A stretch of DNA of 42,625 nt from an uncultured Butyricicoccus sp. (lineage in GTDB: Bacteria; Bacillota; Clostridia; Oscillospirales; Butyricicoccaceae): the NCBI GenBank assembly GCA_944384655.1, contig CALWUF010000018.1:1-42625 (forward strand). The letters run 5' to 3'. A program made the translations under genes and the position numbers. Shown here one piece after another: positions 1 to 6,643 of the stretch (positions are counted from its first letter, which is position 1; every line of letters begins with the position of its first letter). The notes under the pieces are model-generated. The model was not told the DNA's origin and ran no database searches. It saw nothing but the letters and a program-made list of their open reading frames with translations.

Positions 1-23
1 AATAAATTCTGAATAACATCCAT
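1..23 (-). CDS. 5' start of an unknown gene running off the left edge
   Basis: Only the first seven codons are visible (M-D-V-I-Q-N-L). The start is supported by a perfect AAGGAGG ribosome binding site at 34-40 on the minus strand, 10 bases upstream of the ATG. That site overlaps the stop codon of the rhamnosidase fragment at 39-41, so the two were probably translated from one message. Nothing can be said about function. Confidence 0.4.
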
Positions 24-38
24 TACTATATTACCTCC

Positions 39-256
39 TTACTTAGTTACATCACAGAAAATATCACCATCAGGACCAACTTGTACCTGACCAGTAGAAG
101 AATTATTAACAAGAGTAATAATAAAATGATTCTCCCTTTCATCCAGTTTGATACCATCGACACAATCAAACAGCCATTGAAAGCATGCCCCTTTGGAATA
201 ATGATTCAAAGACACATCATCTGTCCAGTTTTCCCAGCCTGTTGTCTCTGGTCCTA
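39..256 (-). pseudogene. 3' fragment of a probable GH78 alpha-L-rhamnosidase, cut by the IS element
   Basis: An open minus-strand frame of about 72 codons enters from the IS3 end and stops at 39-41. Its translation contains G-P-E-T-T-G-W-E-N-W followed by S-L-N-H-Y-S-K-G-A and then W-L-F-D-C-V-D-G-I. This resembles the end of the GH78 (alpha/alpha)6 catalytic domain, where T-x-W-E-x-W, S-x-N-H-Y-x-x-G and an aromatic/A-G-I segment are conserved. The tail after G-I is shorter than is usual for the family, so the gene may have been decaying or may be a divergent GH78 member. There is no start codon, and the 5' part is missing beyond the IS boundary near 257. The family call is inferred from motif resemblance alone. 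Confidence 0.5.
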
Positions 257-267
257 TGTCAAGAAAA

Positions 268-288
268 AGTACAAATTAAATATGCCAT
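268..288 (+). repeat. IS3 terminal inverted repeat, orfB-side end
   Basis: This 21-base core starts AGTACAAA and ends ATGCCAT. Read inward, it matches the inward reading of 1570-1590 at 19 of 21 positions, with two T/G differences. It lies 13 bases beyond the orfB stop codon, as expected for the right end of an IS3-type element. Confidence 0.8.
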
Positions 289-301
289 TTTTAGTGTTGA
301 G

Positions 302-1225
302 TTACCCTGCTAAAGCTTCAGCTCTTTCATCTAACGCTGCATAGTATTCTTTTTCATACTGATCTGGCGAAAGATATCCACAATGGCTGTGTATCCGCAC
401 TGTGTTATAAAATGTTTCTATATATTCGAATACCAGCTTATATGCATGGCGGTAATTAAAAATTTTAAAACAGTTGATCCATTCCCTTTTCAATAATGCA
501 TGGAACGATTCAATACACGCATTATCCCATGGATATGCCTTTTTCGAATAGCTGTTTACCATTCCTTCTGTTGCTTTACGGAATGCATCCGATACATACT
601 GGCAGCCTCTGTCCGTATGTATGATAAGCGGATGTGTAATTCCGCGGATTTTCTTCGCTTTCTCTATACTTTCCACTACATGGGATGCTTCCAGTGTTTC
701 GCTCAAGACCCATGCGATGATTTTCCGGGAATACAGATCCATAATGCTGGTTAAGTATACAAAGCCGTCAAACGTCCAGATATAAGTGATATCCGACACC
801 CATACAGCATCCGGCTGATCAGGATTAAACTGCTTATTCAGAATGTTATGCAGTTTCGAACTGAAATCAGAATCTATGGTTGTTTGTATATTTGGCTTTA
901 CCCATTGGGCTTTGATTCCCATCTGGCGCATGTAATTCGCGACAGTTTTCACTGCGATTTTTTTGCCGTTTTTCCACAATTCCCGTGTGATCTTAGGGGC
1001 TCCATAGTTCTGATGGGAATCTTCATAAATTTTTCGAATTTTCTCTTTGATCTCCCCACGATGTTTTTCCGTGGCAGAAGCACCTCTTTTTTTCCATGCC
1101 TGATAGCCGGATCGTGAAACACCAAGATGTTTCAGTACCCCGCTGACAGAGACACGGTGCTTCGCCGGACGCTGCTCCATTTCCACAATATACTCCGCTG
1201 TGGCAGTATAAACAGTCTCTGTCAT
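302..1225 (-). CDS. IS3-family transposase OrfB (DDE integrase core)
   Basis: This 307-residue protein is the catalytic half of the IS3 transposase. An HTH_21-like region lies at about residues 45-110 and an rve integrase core at about 135-295. The DDE triad is visible as D145 in V-S-D-I-T-Y-I-W, D205 in I-I-H-T-D-R-G, and E239 in N-A-C-I-E-S-F; the 34-residue D-to-E spacing is that of DD(34-35)E enzymes. The ATG overlaps the orfA stop codon (ATGA). A G-GGA-AAA slippery heptamer at 1225-1231 would place a -1 frameshift directly into this frame, so the working enzyme is probably a fused OrfAB. No frameshift or premature stop damages the gene. Confidence 0.93.
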   Translation of the reverse strand: MTETVYTATAEYIVEMEQRPAKHRVSVSGVLKHLGVSRSGYQAWKKRGASATEKHRGEIKEKIRKIYEDSHQNYGAPKITRELWKNGKKIAVKTVANYMRQMGIKAQWVKPNIQTTIDSDFSSKLHNILNKQFNPDQPDAVWVSDITYIWTFDGFVYLTSIMDLYSRKIIAWVLSETLEASHVVESIEKAKKIRGITHPLIIHTDRGCQYVSDAFRKATEGMVNSYSKKAYPWDNACIESFHALLKREWINCFKIFNYRHAYKLVFEYIETFYNTVRIHSHCGYLSPDQYEKEYYAALDERAEALAG

Positions 1226-1515
1226 TTTCCCAGGATACTGATGGCTTTTTTTAGGATCTCAAGCGCATCCTTTGTATCCCTTAGCTCACGCTGGAGACGG
1301 GCAATCTCTTTCGCCTCATCGCTGGAATAATTTCCAGACCCCCGTGTTGGTACATTCCCTTCGTGCTCTCTCGCTGCTCGAAGCCACGTCTTGAGAGCGG
1401 AATCACTGATTCCCAGATTCTCAGCCGCTTTCTGAAGCGAGAGCTCTGAATGATCCAAACGATACCTTACTGCATTCTCCTTAAACTGTTGATCATATCT
1501 GCTACCCTTTGCCAT
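1222..1515 (-). CDS. IS3-family transposase OrfA (helix-turn-helix)
   Basis: This 97-residue protein has a transposase_8/HTH domain at about residues 5-55 (A-A-E-N-L-G-I-S-D-S-A-L-K-T-W-L is the recognition region). A coiled-coil leucine zipper follows at about 68-95 (L-Q-R-E-L-R ... A-L-E-I-L-K-K-A). OrfA proteins bind the inverted repeats, and alone they usually inhibit transposition. It overlaps orfB by four bases at its 3' end. The start ATG at 1515 follows a GGAGG-type site (minus-strand GAAGGAGGCAGTACAGGC). Confidence 0.92.
   Translation of the reverse strand: MAKGSRYDQQFKENAVRYRLDHSELSLQKAAENLGISDSALKTWLRAAREHEGNVPTRGSGNYSSDEAKEIARLQRELRDTKDALEILKKAISILGK
1225..1231 (-). promoter_or_regulatory. 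Candidate -1 frameshift slippery site between orfA and orfB
   Basis: In the orfA frame the end reads CTG GGA AAA TGA, which contains the heptamer G GGA AAA of the X-XXY-YYZ type directly before the stop. A one-base backward slip makes the next codon ATG, which is exactly the orfB frame. Programmed -1 frameshifting is the rule in the IS3 family; its use here is inferred. Confidence 0.6.
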
Positions 1516-1569
1516 GCCTGTACTGCCTCCTTCTTTTTATCTTTCTTATCATACATGATTTAGGTCTGC

Positions 1570-1590
1570 ATGGCATCTTTACTTTGTACT
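1570..1590 (-). repeat. IS3 terminal inverted repeat, orfA-side end
   Basis: This is the partner of the repeat at 268-288, matching it at 19 of 21 positions when read inward. It lies about 55 bases upstream of the orfA start, so it also covers the element's likely promoter region. Confidence 0.8.
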
Positions 1591-1609
1591 ATTTTTATAC
1601 TACCACTAG

Positions 1610-1858
1610 TCCAACTCCGACAATTTCCGTCAGTCTTCCATCCAGGGTGTTATGAAACGCATTAAGGCGAAGGGGGCAAAGGTCGTCATCTATGAGCCCG
1701 CACTGGAGGATGGCACTACCTTCTGCGGCAGCCTTGTGGTCAATGACCGCGAGAAGGTCAAAGAACGGAGCCAGGCCATCATTGCCAACCGCGACGATGC
1801 CTGCCTGGACGATGTGAGCGAGAAAGTCTATACCAGAGATATATTTAGACGAGACTGA
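1610..1858 (+). pseudogene. 3' fragment of UDP-glucose 6-dehydrogenase, truncated next to the IS
   Basis: The last 82 codons of a UDP-glucose/GDP-mannose dehydrogenase remain. They begin with [13 protein letters not shown] and run through [12 protein letters not shown] and V-V-N-D to the typical C-terminus Y-T-R-D-I-F-R-R-D. Full-length enzymes have about 390 residues and oxidise UDP-glucose to UDP-glucuronate for capsule or exopolysaccharide. The NAD domain and catalytic cysteine are absent here, and a TAG stop lies in frame directly upstream at 1607-1609. The break lies within ten bases of the IS3 outer end, so the truncation probably arose through that element. The internal ATG at 1652 could not restore activity. 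Confidence 0.85.
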
Positions 1859-1874
1859 GAACAATAATGTGTAC

Positions 1875-1912
1875 AAACGAGCTGCTGTCCCATGATGGTG
1901 GCTCGTTTTTGT
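1875..1912 (+). terminator. Intrinsic terminator after the UDP-glucose dehydrogenase fragment
   Basis: The arms AAACGAGC and GCTCGTTTTT flank a partly paired loop and are followed by a T-rich run. It lies 16 bases after the stop codon and was presumably the terminator of the intact gene. Confidence 0.7.
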
Positions 1913-1939
1913 TTATCTTTGCATGCTGCCGTGTACCCT

Positions 1940-2488
1940 TCAGCCACCTTCGTGATAGTTTTTGCTTGAATGAATCTCAGCTATGATTGGCTGAAGATAT
2001 CTTTCATCCGTCCAATCGCACGCTGCATCACCAGCTTCCATCAATGCTTTTTCCCATACTTCATACTCCTCAGGATTCTTTTTTTCAATTGTTTTTCTTA
2101 ACAGTTTGCACAAGTTTTTATCTACAAAGTTCATGGCGTCCATATCCCATGCGCCTCTGCAATAAAAGCAGGGGATATTGGATAAGTCGCCCTTGAAATT
2201 ATGTGCCACAAGTTGTTGGAACATGTTTTCTTCATAGGGTGATGCCCCGACGCAGAATGTGATGATTTTTTTGGTATGTAATTTGTGTATATTCTTTTTT
2301 AAAAAAGATAAGCCTGCAATACCCGAGGCGTAGATTCCGCCGCCCAAAACAATGACATCAAATGTTTCAATTTGCTGAACAGTGGCTTTTTTGGTTTCCA
2401 TACAGGAAAATCCAGTCTGTTGGGAGAGCCAGGTGGCATATTTTTTTGTCGCTCCATATTTGGATTGATACAGGATGATGCCGGTCAT
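1940..2488 (-). CDS. Flavodoxin domain protein (protoporphyrinogen oxidase HemG-like)
   Basis: This 182-residue protein begins M-T-G-I-I-L-Y-Q-S-K-Y-G-A-T-K-K-Y, a flavodoxin phosphate-binding loop for FMN. It continues with the I-V-L-G-G-G-I-Y-A-S-G segment seen in the flavodoxin_5/HemG-like group and in small clostridial flavodoxin-domain proteins. A redox role with FMN is likely; the partner is unknown. The start at 2488 is chosen because AAGGAGG lies eight bases before it, while the longer frame to 2512 has no such site. A near-perfect 11-base inverted repeat at 2526-2552 upstream suggests a repressor-operator. It stands alone between terminators. Confidence 0.8.
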   Translation of the reverse strand: MTGIILYQSKYGATKKYATWLSQQTGFSCMETKKATVQQIETFDVIVLGGGIYASGIAGLSFLKKNIHKLHTKKIITFCVGASPYEENMFQQLVAHNFKGDLSNIPCFYCRGAWDMDAMNFVDKNLCKLLRKTIEKKNPEEYEVWEKALMEAGDAACDWTDERYLQPIIAEIHSSKNYHEGG

Positions 2489-2525
2489 AACAATACCTCC
2501 TTGGATTGTCATATCTTTATTTTGT

Positions 2526-2552
2526 ACAGCTTCCCACTCAATGGGAAGTTGT
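2526..2552. promoter_or_regulatory. Inverted repeat, candidate operator of the flavodoxin gene
   Basis: The arms at 2526-2536 (ACAGCTTCCCA) and 2542-2552 (TGGGAAGTTGT) pair at 10 of 11 positions around a five-base loop. The repeat sits 38 bases upstream of the flavodoxin start, next to a TATAAC -10-like hexamer on the minus strand. There is no T-run, so an operator is more likely than a terminator. No regulator gene is adjacent. Confidence 0.45.
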
Positions 2553-2677
2553 TATATTCTATTATCCGAAATGAAATGGAATGAATCGGTGGAAAAGGAA
2601 TGCAAGCACAACACGCATGCCGACCATATGTATTATAACAGTTTCTGCACGCCATGGCATTACGTATCAAATAAAAC

Positions 2678-2716
2678 CGAATAATAAAAGATCTCCAGCC
2701 GATCAGGGCTGGAGAT
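2678..2716 (-). terminator. Terminator of the GH3 gene
   Basis: Read on the minus strand, ATCTCCAGCC and GGCTGGAGAT form a perfect 10-base stem with a six-base loop, followed by CTTTTATTATT. It lies 45 bases after the GH3 stop codon. Confidence 0.8.
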
Positions 2717-2760
2717 TCAAGCGTTGTGCTGTTCACAGAACAGACGGGGGTATGATGCCG

Positions 2761-3990
2761 TCAGTTCATCAGACCATATTCCAGTTTTGCCGTCAAGATG
2801 CGCATAACGCTCTCATCGATGCGCGATTCGGTGATGTCCCCGTTTTCAACCGCCTGATAGAGCGCCGTGTAGGCATCATCGATGCTGGGCGGACACAGCA
2901 ACATATCCACACCCGCCTGGACTGCCATCACTGCGGCCTCACCATTGCTGTAGTTGTCTGTAATTGCGCCCATATCCATGCCATCGGTGATAACGATGCC
3001 GGTATATCCCATCTCATTGCGCAGTAAATCTGTGATGACTTTAGAGGACAGGGAACATGGCACATCATCCAACTCTGTAGCAGTCATATGGGACACCAAT
3101 ACAAATGCTGCATTCTGATCGATACCTGCTTTGAATGGCTTGAGGTCGCATTCTTTGAATTCTTCCAGTGTGCGATCTGTTTCAGATGTACCTTCATGCG
3201 AGTTGGTTTGTGTGCTGCCGTGACCCGGAAAATGTTTGAGCGCAGCCATAACACCATTTTCCTGCAAGCCCATCACTTCATTTTCGACCATAAGAGAGAC
3301 AATATTCGGATCGCTGCCAAACGAACGCGCGCCAATTTCAGTATTGTTTTCATTGGTCAATACATCGGCAACCGGTGCAAAATCTACATTGAATCCCAAA
3401 CCACTGATATCTGTGGCGAGTGTTTTTCCGATGTCATATGCTTCCTGTGCGTCGCCTCGTTCGCCATAAGACGCCATATTGTCGAACTTCGTCGTACCCA
3501 GTACATCAGCAATGCGTGCGACTGTACCGCCTTCTTCATCCACACCCATGAACAATGCAATATTTGCGCCGGCAGAACGGGCATATTCCTGCGTATTGTT
3601 GAGCATGGTTGAAGTCTGGCTTGTACCCTGAAAATTTTGTGAAAAATAGATGATGCCGCCGACCGGTTTGTCTTCAAGCGCCTGGCGTGTTGCATCGCCG
3701 GCACGGACAGCCCTGCTGACATTGGTCAGCGATTCCGGACGCACAAACATCATTTGATAGATTTTCTGTTCGAGCGTCATGCCGCTCAGGATTTCCTGTG
3801 CACGTTTCTGATCAGCGGTGAGTTGAACGGGCTGGTCTGACTGTGTGGAGGACTGCTGATCGGTATTCAGCAGTACAGATGGTGTACCGGCAGGAGCCTG
3901 TTCCGGGTGAGATTGGATATAACTCACGGCAGCGGCACAGGCGATTACACAGATTGCCACTGGGATGAGCAGCAAGTATCGTTTTTTCAT
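2761..3990 (-). CDS. Secreted or membrane-anchored GH3 beta-N-acetylhexosaminidase
   Basis: This 409-residue glycoside hydrolase of family 3 is of the NagZ type and likely removes N-acetylglucosamine from peptidoglycan or host glycans. An N-terminal hydrophobic segment (residues 5-24) is a signal peptide or anchor, followed by a Ser/Thr/Gln-rich linker to about residue 58. In the catalytic domain, D-E-E-G-G lies at 151-155, K-H-F-P-G-H-G at 252-258, N-S-H at 263-265 (the flexible-loop histidine of NagZ enzymes), and the nucleophile is D336 in I-T-D-G-M-D-M. There is no C-terminal GH3 sandwich domain, which fits the single-domain NagZ group. The gene is transcribed alone and divergently from the HAD phosphatase. 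Confidence 0.9.
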   Translation of the reverse strand: MKKRYLLLIPVAICVIACAAAVSYIQSHPEQAPAGTPSVLLNTDQQSSTQSDQPVQLTADQKRAQEILSGMTLEQKIYQMMFVRPESLTNVSRAVRAGDATRQALEDKPVGGIIYFSQNFQGTSQTSTMLNNTQEYARSAGANIALFMGVDEEGGTVARIADVLGTTKFDNMASYGERGDAQEAYDIGKTLATDISGLGFNVDFAPVADVLTNENNTEIGARSFGSDPNIVSLMVENEVMGLQENGVMAALKHFPGHGSTQTNSHEGTSETDRTLEEFKECDLKPFKAGIDQNAAFVLVSHMTATELDDVPCSLSSKVITDLLRNEMGYTGIVITDGMDMGAITDNYSNGEAAVMAVQAGVDMLLCPPSIDDAYTALYQAVENGDITESRIDESVMRILTAKLEYGLMN

Positions 3991-4106
3991 ACGAATGCAT
4001 CCTTCCTGTTTTTTTGCTTATAGTCCTTTTCCAAGTATACCGTATAACTTCACAAAGTTCTACCAGATTTCACAAAATATCGTCAGCTTTCGCCAGATTT
4101 CTCTGC

Positions 4107-4136
4107 TTTACACGTTGGAAGACGACGTGCTATAAT
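4107..4136 (+). promoter_or_regulatory. Sigma-A promoter of the HAD phosphatase gene
   Basis: TTTACA at 4107-4112 and TATAAT at 4131-4136 are separated by 18 bases, about 45 bases upstream of the start codon. Confidence 0.7.
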
Positions 4137-4181
4137 GAAGCCGGACAGTTTGACAATGATTTGAGAGACAAAGGAGCAAAC

Positions 4182-5027
4182 ATGATCTTTTCCCCAATTA
4201 AGCTCATCGGGCTGGATCTGGACGGCACGCTGCTCGGTACAGACAGCCAGGTGCATGAATGCGAACGCCATGCGCTCCAACAGGCCAGACAGGCAGGTGT
4301 TGCCACAGCCCTGTGCACAGGGCGTTCCATGCTCGATTCCACTGCACATGCAAAAGCAGCAGGTGGGGTCGATTGGATCATTACAGAAAATGGAGCACGT
4401 GTGACTTCGGCTGCCGGAGAAACCATTTATCGGCATACGATGACACGCCAGCACATTGAATATCTGTTGGCGCTGTGTGAGATGCATGGTGTTGAACCGA
4501 GCTTTTACGGCGAACATACCATCTGGTATGGCGCACAATGCAAGGCATTTTTTGATGAAATCATCCGCATCCGCGGAGGTCTCGCGATTGACCTGTCCCA
4601 TTACAGCTATGTGCATACACCGGAGCAATGGCATGCGTTGTCCAATGAGACCATTTTTAAGGCAATTGTCTATGGCGATGCGCACGATCTCGACCAATGG
4701 TTGACGGATTTAAAGGCATGTGATCTGTTTGAAAGTGAACCGTCCCTATTTTGCGGTTTGAAAAATATTGAAATCAATGCCAAATACACAGACAAGGGTA
4801 CGGCGCTGTTACAATTGGCAAAGCATCTGGATCTGACTGCCGGGCAGGTCATGGCGTGCGGCGATAGCGACAATGACCGCACCATGCTGCAAGCTGCCGG
4901 ATTGGGAGTCGCTATGGCAAACGCACCGGAACATATCCGTGCGCTCGCAGATGTCACCACAGATACCAATGACAACCATGGTGTCAGCCATGCGATTGAG
5001 CGATATGTCTTGCGACGCCGTACATAA
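4182..5027 (+). CDS. Cof-type HAD-IIB family phosphatase
   Basis: This 281-residue cytoplasmic phosphatase contains HAD motif I (G-L-D-L-D-G-T-L; nucleophile D12, acid/base D14), motif II T-G-R-S near residue 45, a C2B cap in the middle, and motif IV G-D-S-D-N-D. Members dephosphorylate sugar phosphates, flavin or pyridoxal phosphates; the substrate cannot be told from sequence. The start at 4182 follows AAGGAG by a normal distance. The frame is open back to 4014, but that region contains the promoter, so the longer form is rejected. Confidence 0.88.
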   Translation: MIFSPIKLIGLDLDGTLLGTDSQVHECERHALQQARQAGVATALCTGRSMLDSTAHAKAAGGVDWIITENGARVTSAAGETIYRHTMTRQHIEYLLALCEMHGVEPSFYGEHTIWYGAQCKAFFDEIIRIRGGLAIDLSHYSYVHTPEQWHALSNETIFKAIVYGDAHDLDQWLTDLKACDLFESEPSLFCGLKNIEINAKYTDKGTALLQLAKHLDLTAGQVMACGDSDNDRTMLQAAGLGVAMANAPEHIRALADVTTDTNDNHGVSHAIERYVLRRRT

Positions 5028-5108
5028 GCGGCTCACAGCCGCACGCGTTGTCCTGTCATCCCATACACCGGTATGATCCAAACAAGCCGGAATAAACCGT
5101 ACACCGCG

Positions 5109-5140
5109 AAAGGCACAGCAAACCTGTACCTTTCTTTTTT
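5109..5140 (+). terminator. Terminator after the HAD phosphatase gene
   Basis: AAAGGCACAG and CTGTACCTTT pair with one mismatch around CAAAC and are followed by CTTTTTT. It lies between the convergent HAD and DUF5662 genes and touches the 3' end of the latter. Confidence 0.65.
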
Positions 5141-5720
5141 ATTTCTTCAAAATATGATAGCGGATATAGTTAAACGTCGCTTCTTCCCCCTGCTCTGCAA
5201 GCATGGTCAGCATTTGCTCGAGCAGTGCACGGGTTTCCGGATGCATCAGATAATGTGTTTTGGATTTTTCATAGTATGCCAGAGGCGATTGATCCGTATA
5301 TTTGTTACCAAGATAGGTTTTACTCGCGGCGACACGATCACAGAACATTTCCGCAACATAATGGATCGGCATTTTCATACCGGCAAGTGGGCTTTCCTCT
5401 CCGAGAGAGTAATCAATCCAATATTCCAGGTGATGTTTATTGCGCCCTTTGTGATGCAGCCAGGCGCTGCTGTACCCGCGATCCATCCGTTCCGCATTGT
5501 TCGGGCTTTGGAAGCCCTGGTAATATTTTGCCCCGACCATGAATTCCACCGGACTGTATTTGGATAAATCGTGCATCAATCCCTGTTTGTATAAGCCCAG
5601 GCGGAAACAGTGGCGGCAGACCAGCATGCGATGCCGGTTCACCGTGCGCAGATGGCGCAGCCATTTGGGTTGATTTTTCGGATCTGTCAGTGCGGGGATA
5701 TGCAGTTCAATCGGTTTCAT
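5139..5720 (-). CDS. DUF5662 family protein
   Basis: This 193-residue protein matches the DUF5662 type seen in Firmicutes and phages, although its biochemical role is not established. It contains H-D-L-S-K-Y-S near residue 70, followed by H-H-K-x-x-N-K-H-H-L-E-Y-W; this spacing of His and Asp is reminiscent of metal-dependent HD-like hydrolases. No signal peptide or membrane segment is seen. It starts 13 bases after the stop of the upstream 109-residue gene, so the two form an operon. The domain name is from memory of the family; any function is inference. Confidence 0.75.
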   Translation of the reverse strand: MKPIELHIPALTDPKNQPKWLRHLRTVNRHRMLVCRHCFRLGLYKQGLMHDLSKYSPVEFMVGAKYYQGFQSPNNAERMDRGYSSAWLHHKGRNKHHLEYWIDYSLGEESPLAGMKMPIHYVAEMFCDRVAASKTYLGNKYTDQSPLAYYEKSKTHYLMHPETRALLEQMLTMLAEQGEEATFNYIRYHILKK

Positions 5721-5733
5721 AACCCGACTCCTC

Positions 5734-6063
5734 TCATACTGTGGATTCCGCCAGCGTATGGCATTTGTTGTGCATTTCTTCGTCGTCGATCAGCGCCAAT
5801 GTCATCGGCAAGCGCAATGTACCGAGCGTTTGCCCGTCGGAAACCGGATGGAGTTGTGCGCCTTCCTTTCCAAATGAACAGCGGCACAGGGTCCAGTGTG
5901 TGCCGGTCAGACCAAATTGCCGTGCAACGGACTGTGCCGTTTGAGCCAATGTTGCCTGCGGTGCCTGCATCATCATTTCTTCCAGATAATCTGTTTTGAG
6001 TACGGGTGCGTTGTCATCCAGCCAGATGAGTACCGCCCGTCCGCGAAGTTCTTCTTCAAACAT
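5734..6063 (-). CDS. Unrecognised 109-residue protein in an operon with the DUF5662 gene
   Basis: I do not recognise this protein. It is predicted soluble and acidic, begins M-F-E-E-E-L-R-G-R-A-V-L-I-W-L-D-D-N, has an alanine/glutamine-rich helix in the middle (about residues 36-60) and a single W-T-L-C-R-C-S-F segment. The ATG at 6063 follows TGGAGG closely; the frame is open to 6138 without a better site. It is 13 bases upstream of the DUF5662 gene. Confidence 0.6.
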   Translation of the reverse strand: MFEEELRGRAVLIWLDDNAPVLKTDYLEEMMMQAPQATLAQTAQSVARQFGLTGTHWTLCRCSFGKEGAQLHPVSDGQTLGTLRLPMTLALIDDEEMHNKCHTLAESTV

Positions 6064-6202
6064 ATCTCCAGACCTCCATTGTAAAAACAGATTGAGCCAA
6101 TCGAGAAAACCCCCGACTTGTACGCGCAACCGGACCATTGCATCCAGTTCTTTCTTTCATGATAAAGATAAATCGGGTTTCCAATGACTTTGATTCATAT
6201 CC

Positions 6203-6231
6203 ACAATATACCGGTGTTGGGAAAATGTCAA
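6203..6231 (-). promoter_or_regulatory. Probable promoter of the 109-residue/DUF5662 operon
   Basis: A perfect TTGACA reads on the minus strand at 6226-6231. The -10 is TATATT at 6205-6210 with a 15-base spacer, or TATTGT at 6203-6208 with a 17-base spacer. It lies about 140 bases upstream of the operon's first gene. Confidence 0.5.
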
Positions 6232-6460
6232 TAGATGTTGAGTATTTGTCGTTTCTGTTGGTCGTTTCAAACCTTTTATGCATATATTTTACAAACTTCA
6301 CGTATTCAGCCATATGAAATTAGGAATCATTGCCCTTCCTATTTTTAATATTTTATGGTATACTATTGCGATATAAGGGGATGGGGGGTATCCCATCCAA
6401 CGCCGCTGCACACGGCGAAATCATTGCGGCAGGATCATACAGCCTGTCTGCCCGGAACCA

Positions 6461-6620
6461 AGCGCCAGAGCTGCCGTGCAGGGTATGCTGACGAGGTGGA
6501 AGTGATCGAACGTTCGGCGGATGCTTCCCGCCCGGCTGGACACGCGGGCGAAGGTGTTTTTACAAACCCTGTGGGAAACCGCAGGTACAGAAGGAAACAC
6601 AACAGTGTCTCAAAAATTTT
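6461..6620 (+). ncRNA. glmS ribozyme (glucosamine-6-phosphate-activated self-cleaving RNA)
   Basis: The glmS ribozyme core is plain: A/GCGCCAGAGCTGCC at the 5' end, CTGACGAGGTGGAAGTGATCG, and TTCGGCGGATGCTTCCCGCC, followed by peripheral P3/P4-like hairpins up to about 6620. Cleavage is expected between A6461 and G6462, in the leader of glmS. In this family glucosamine-6-phosphate is the cofactor for cleavage, and the 5'-OH fragment is then degraded by RNase J, giving feedback control of glmS. The leader upstream (about 6365-6460) has further GC-rich hairpins. A TATACT hexamer at 6359-6364 could be the -10, without a well-placed -35. No protein gene lies between 6064 and 6643. Confidence 0.93.
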
Positions 6621-6643
6621 TATACCTCGGAGGTAAATGAACT

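Larger units (their letters stand above)
257..1601 (-). mobile_element. IS3-family insertion sequence, about 1.35 kb
   Basis: Two overlapping minus-strand genes, orfA and orfB, lie between imperfect terminal inverted repeats. The 21-base cores at 268-288 and 1570-1590 match at 19 of 21 positions. Weaker similarity extends outward for about 11 bases on each side, which gives the outer limits used here. Both transposase frames are intact, so the element may still be active. No target-site duplication is visible: the bases just outside the two ends differ, and the flanking genes are unrelated. The exact outermost base on each side is uncertain by a few bases. Confidence 0.85.

Noticed and set aside
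81..344. Plus-strand frame of 87 codons at the left edge
   Set aside because: It runs opposite the rhamnosidase fragment and the IS end; the minus-strand reading has protein motifs and this one has none.
257..1601. Composite transposon formed with a second IS copy
   Set aside because: Only one IS copy is present in the window, and no cargo with matching ends can be seen.
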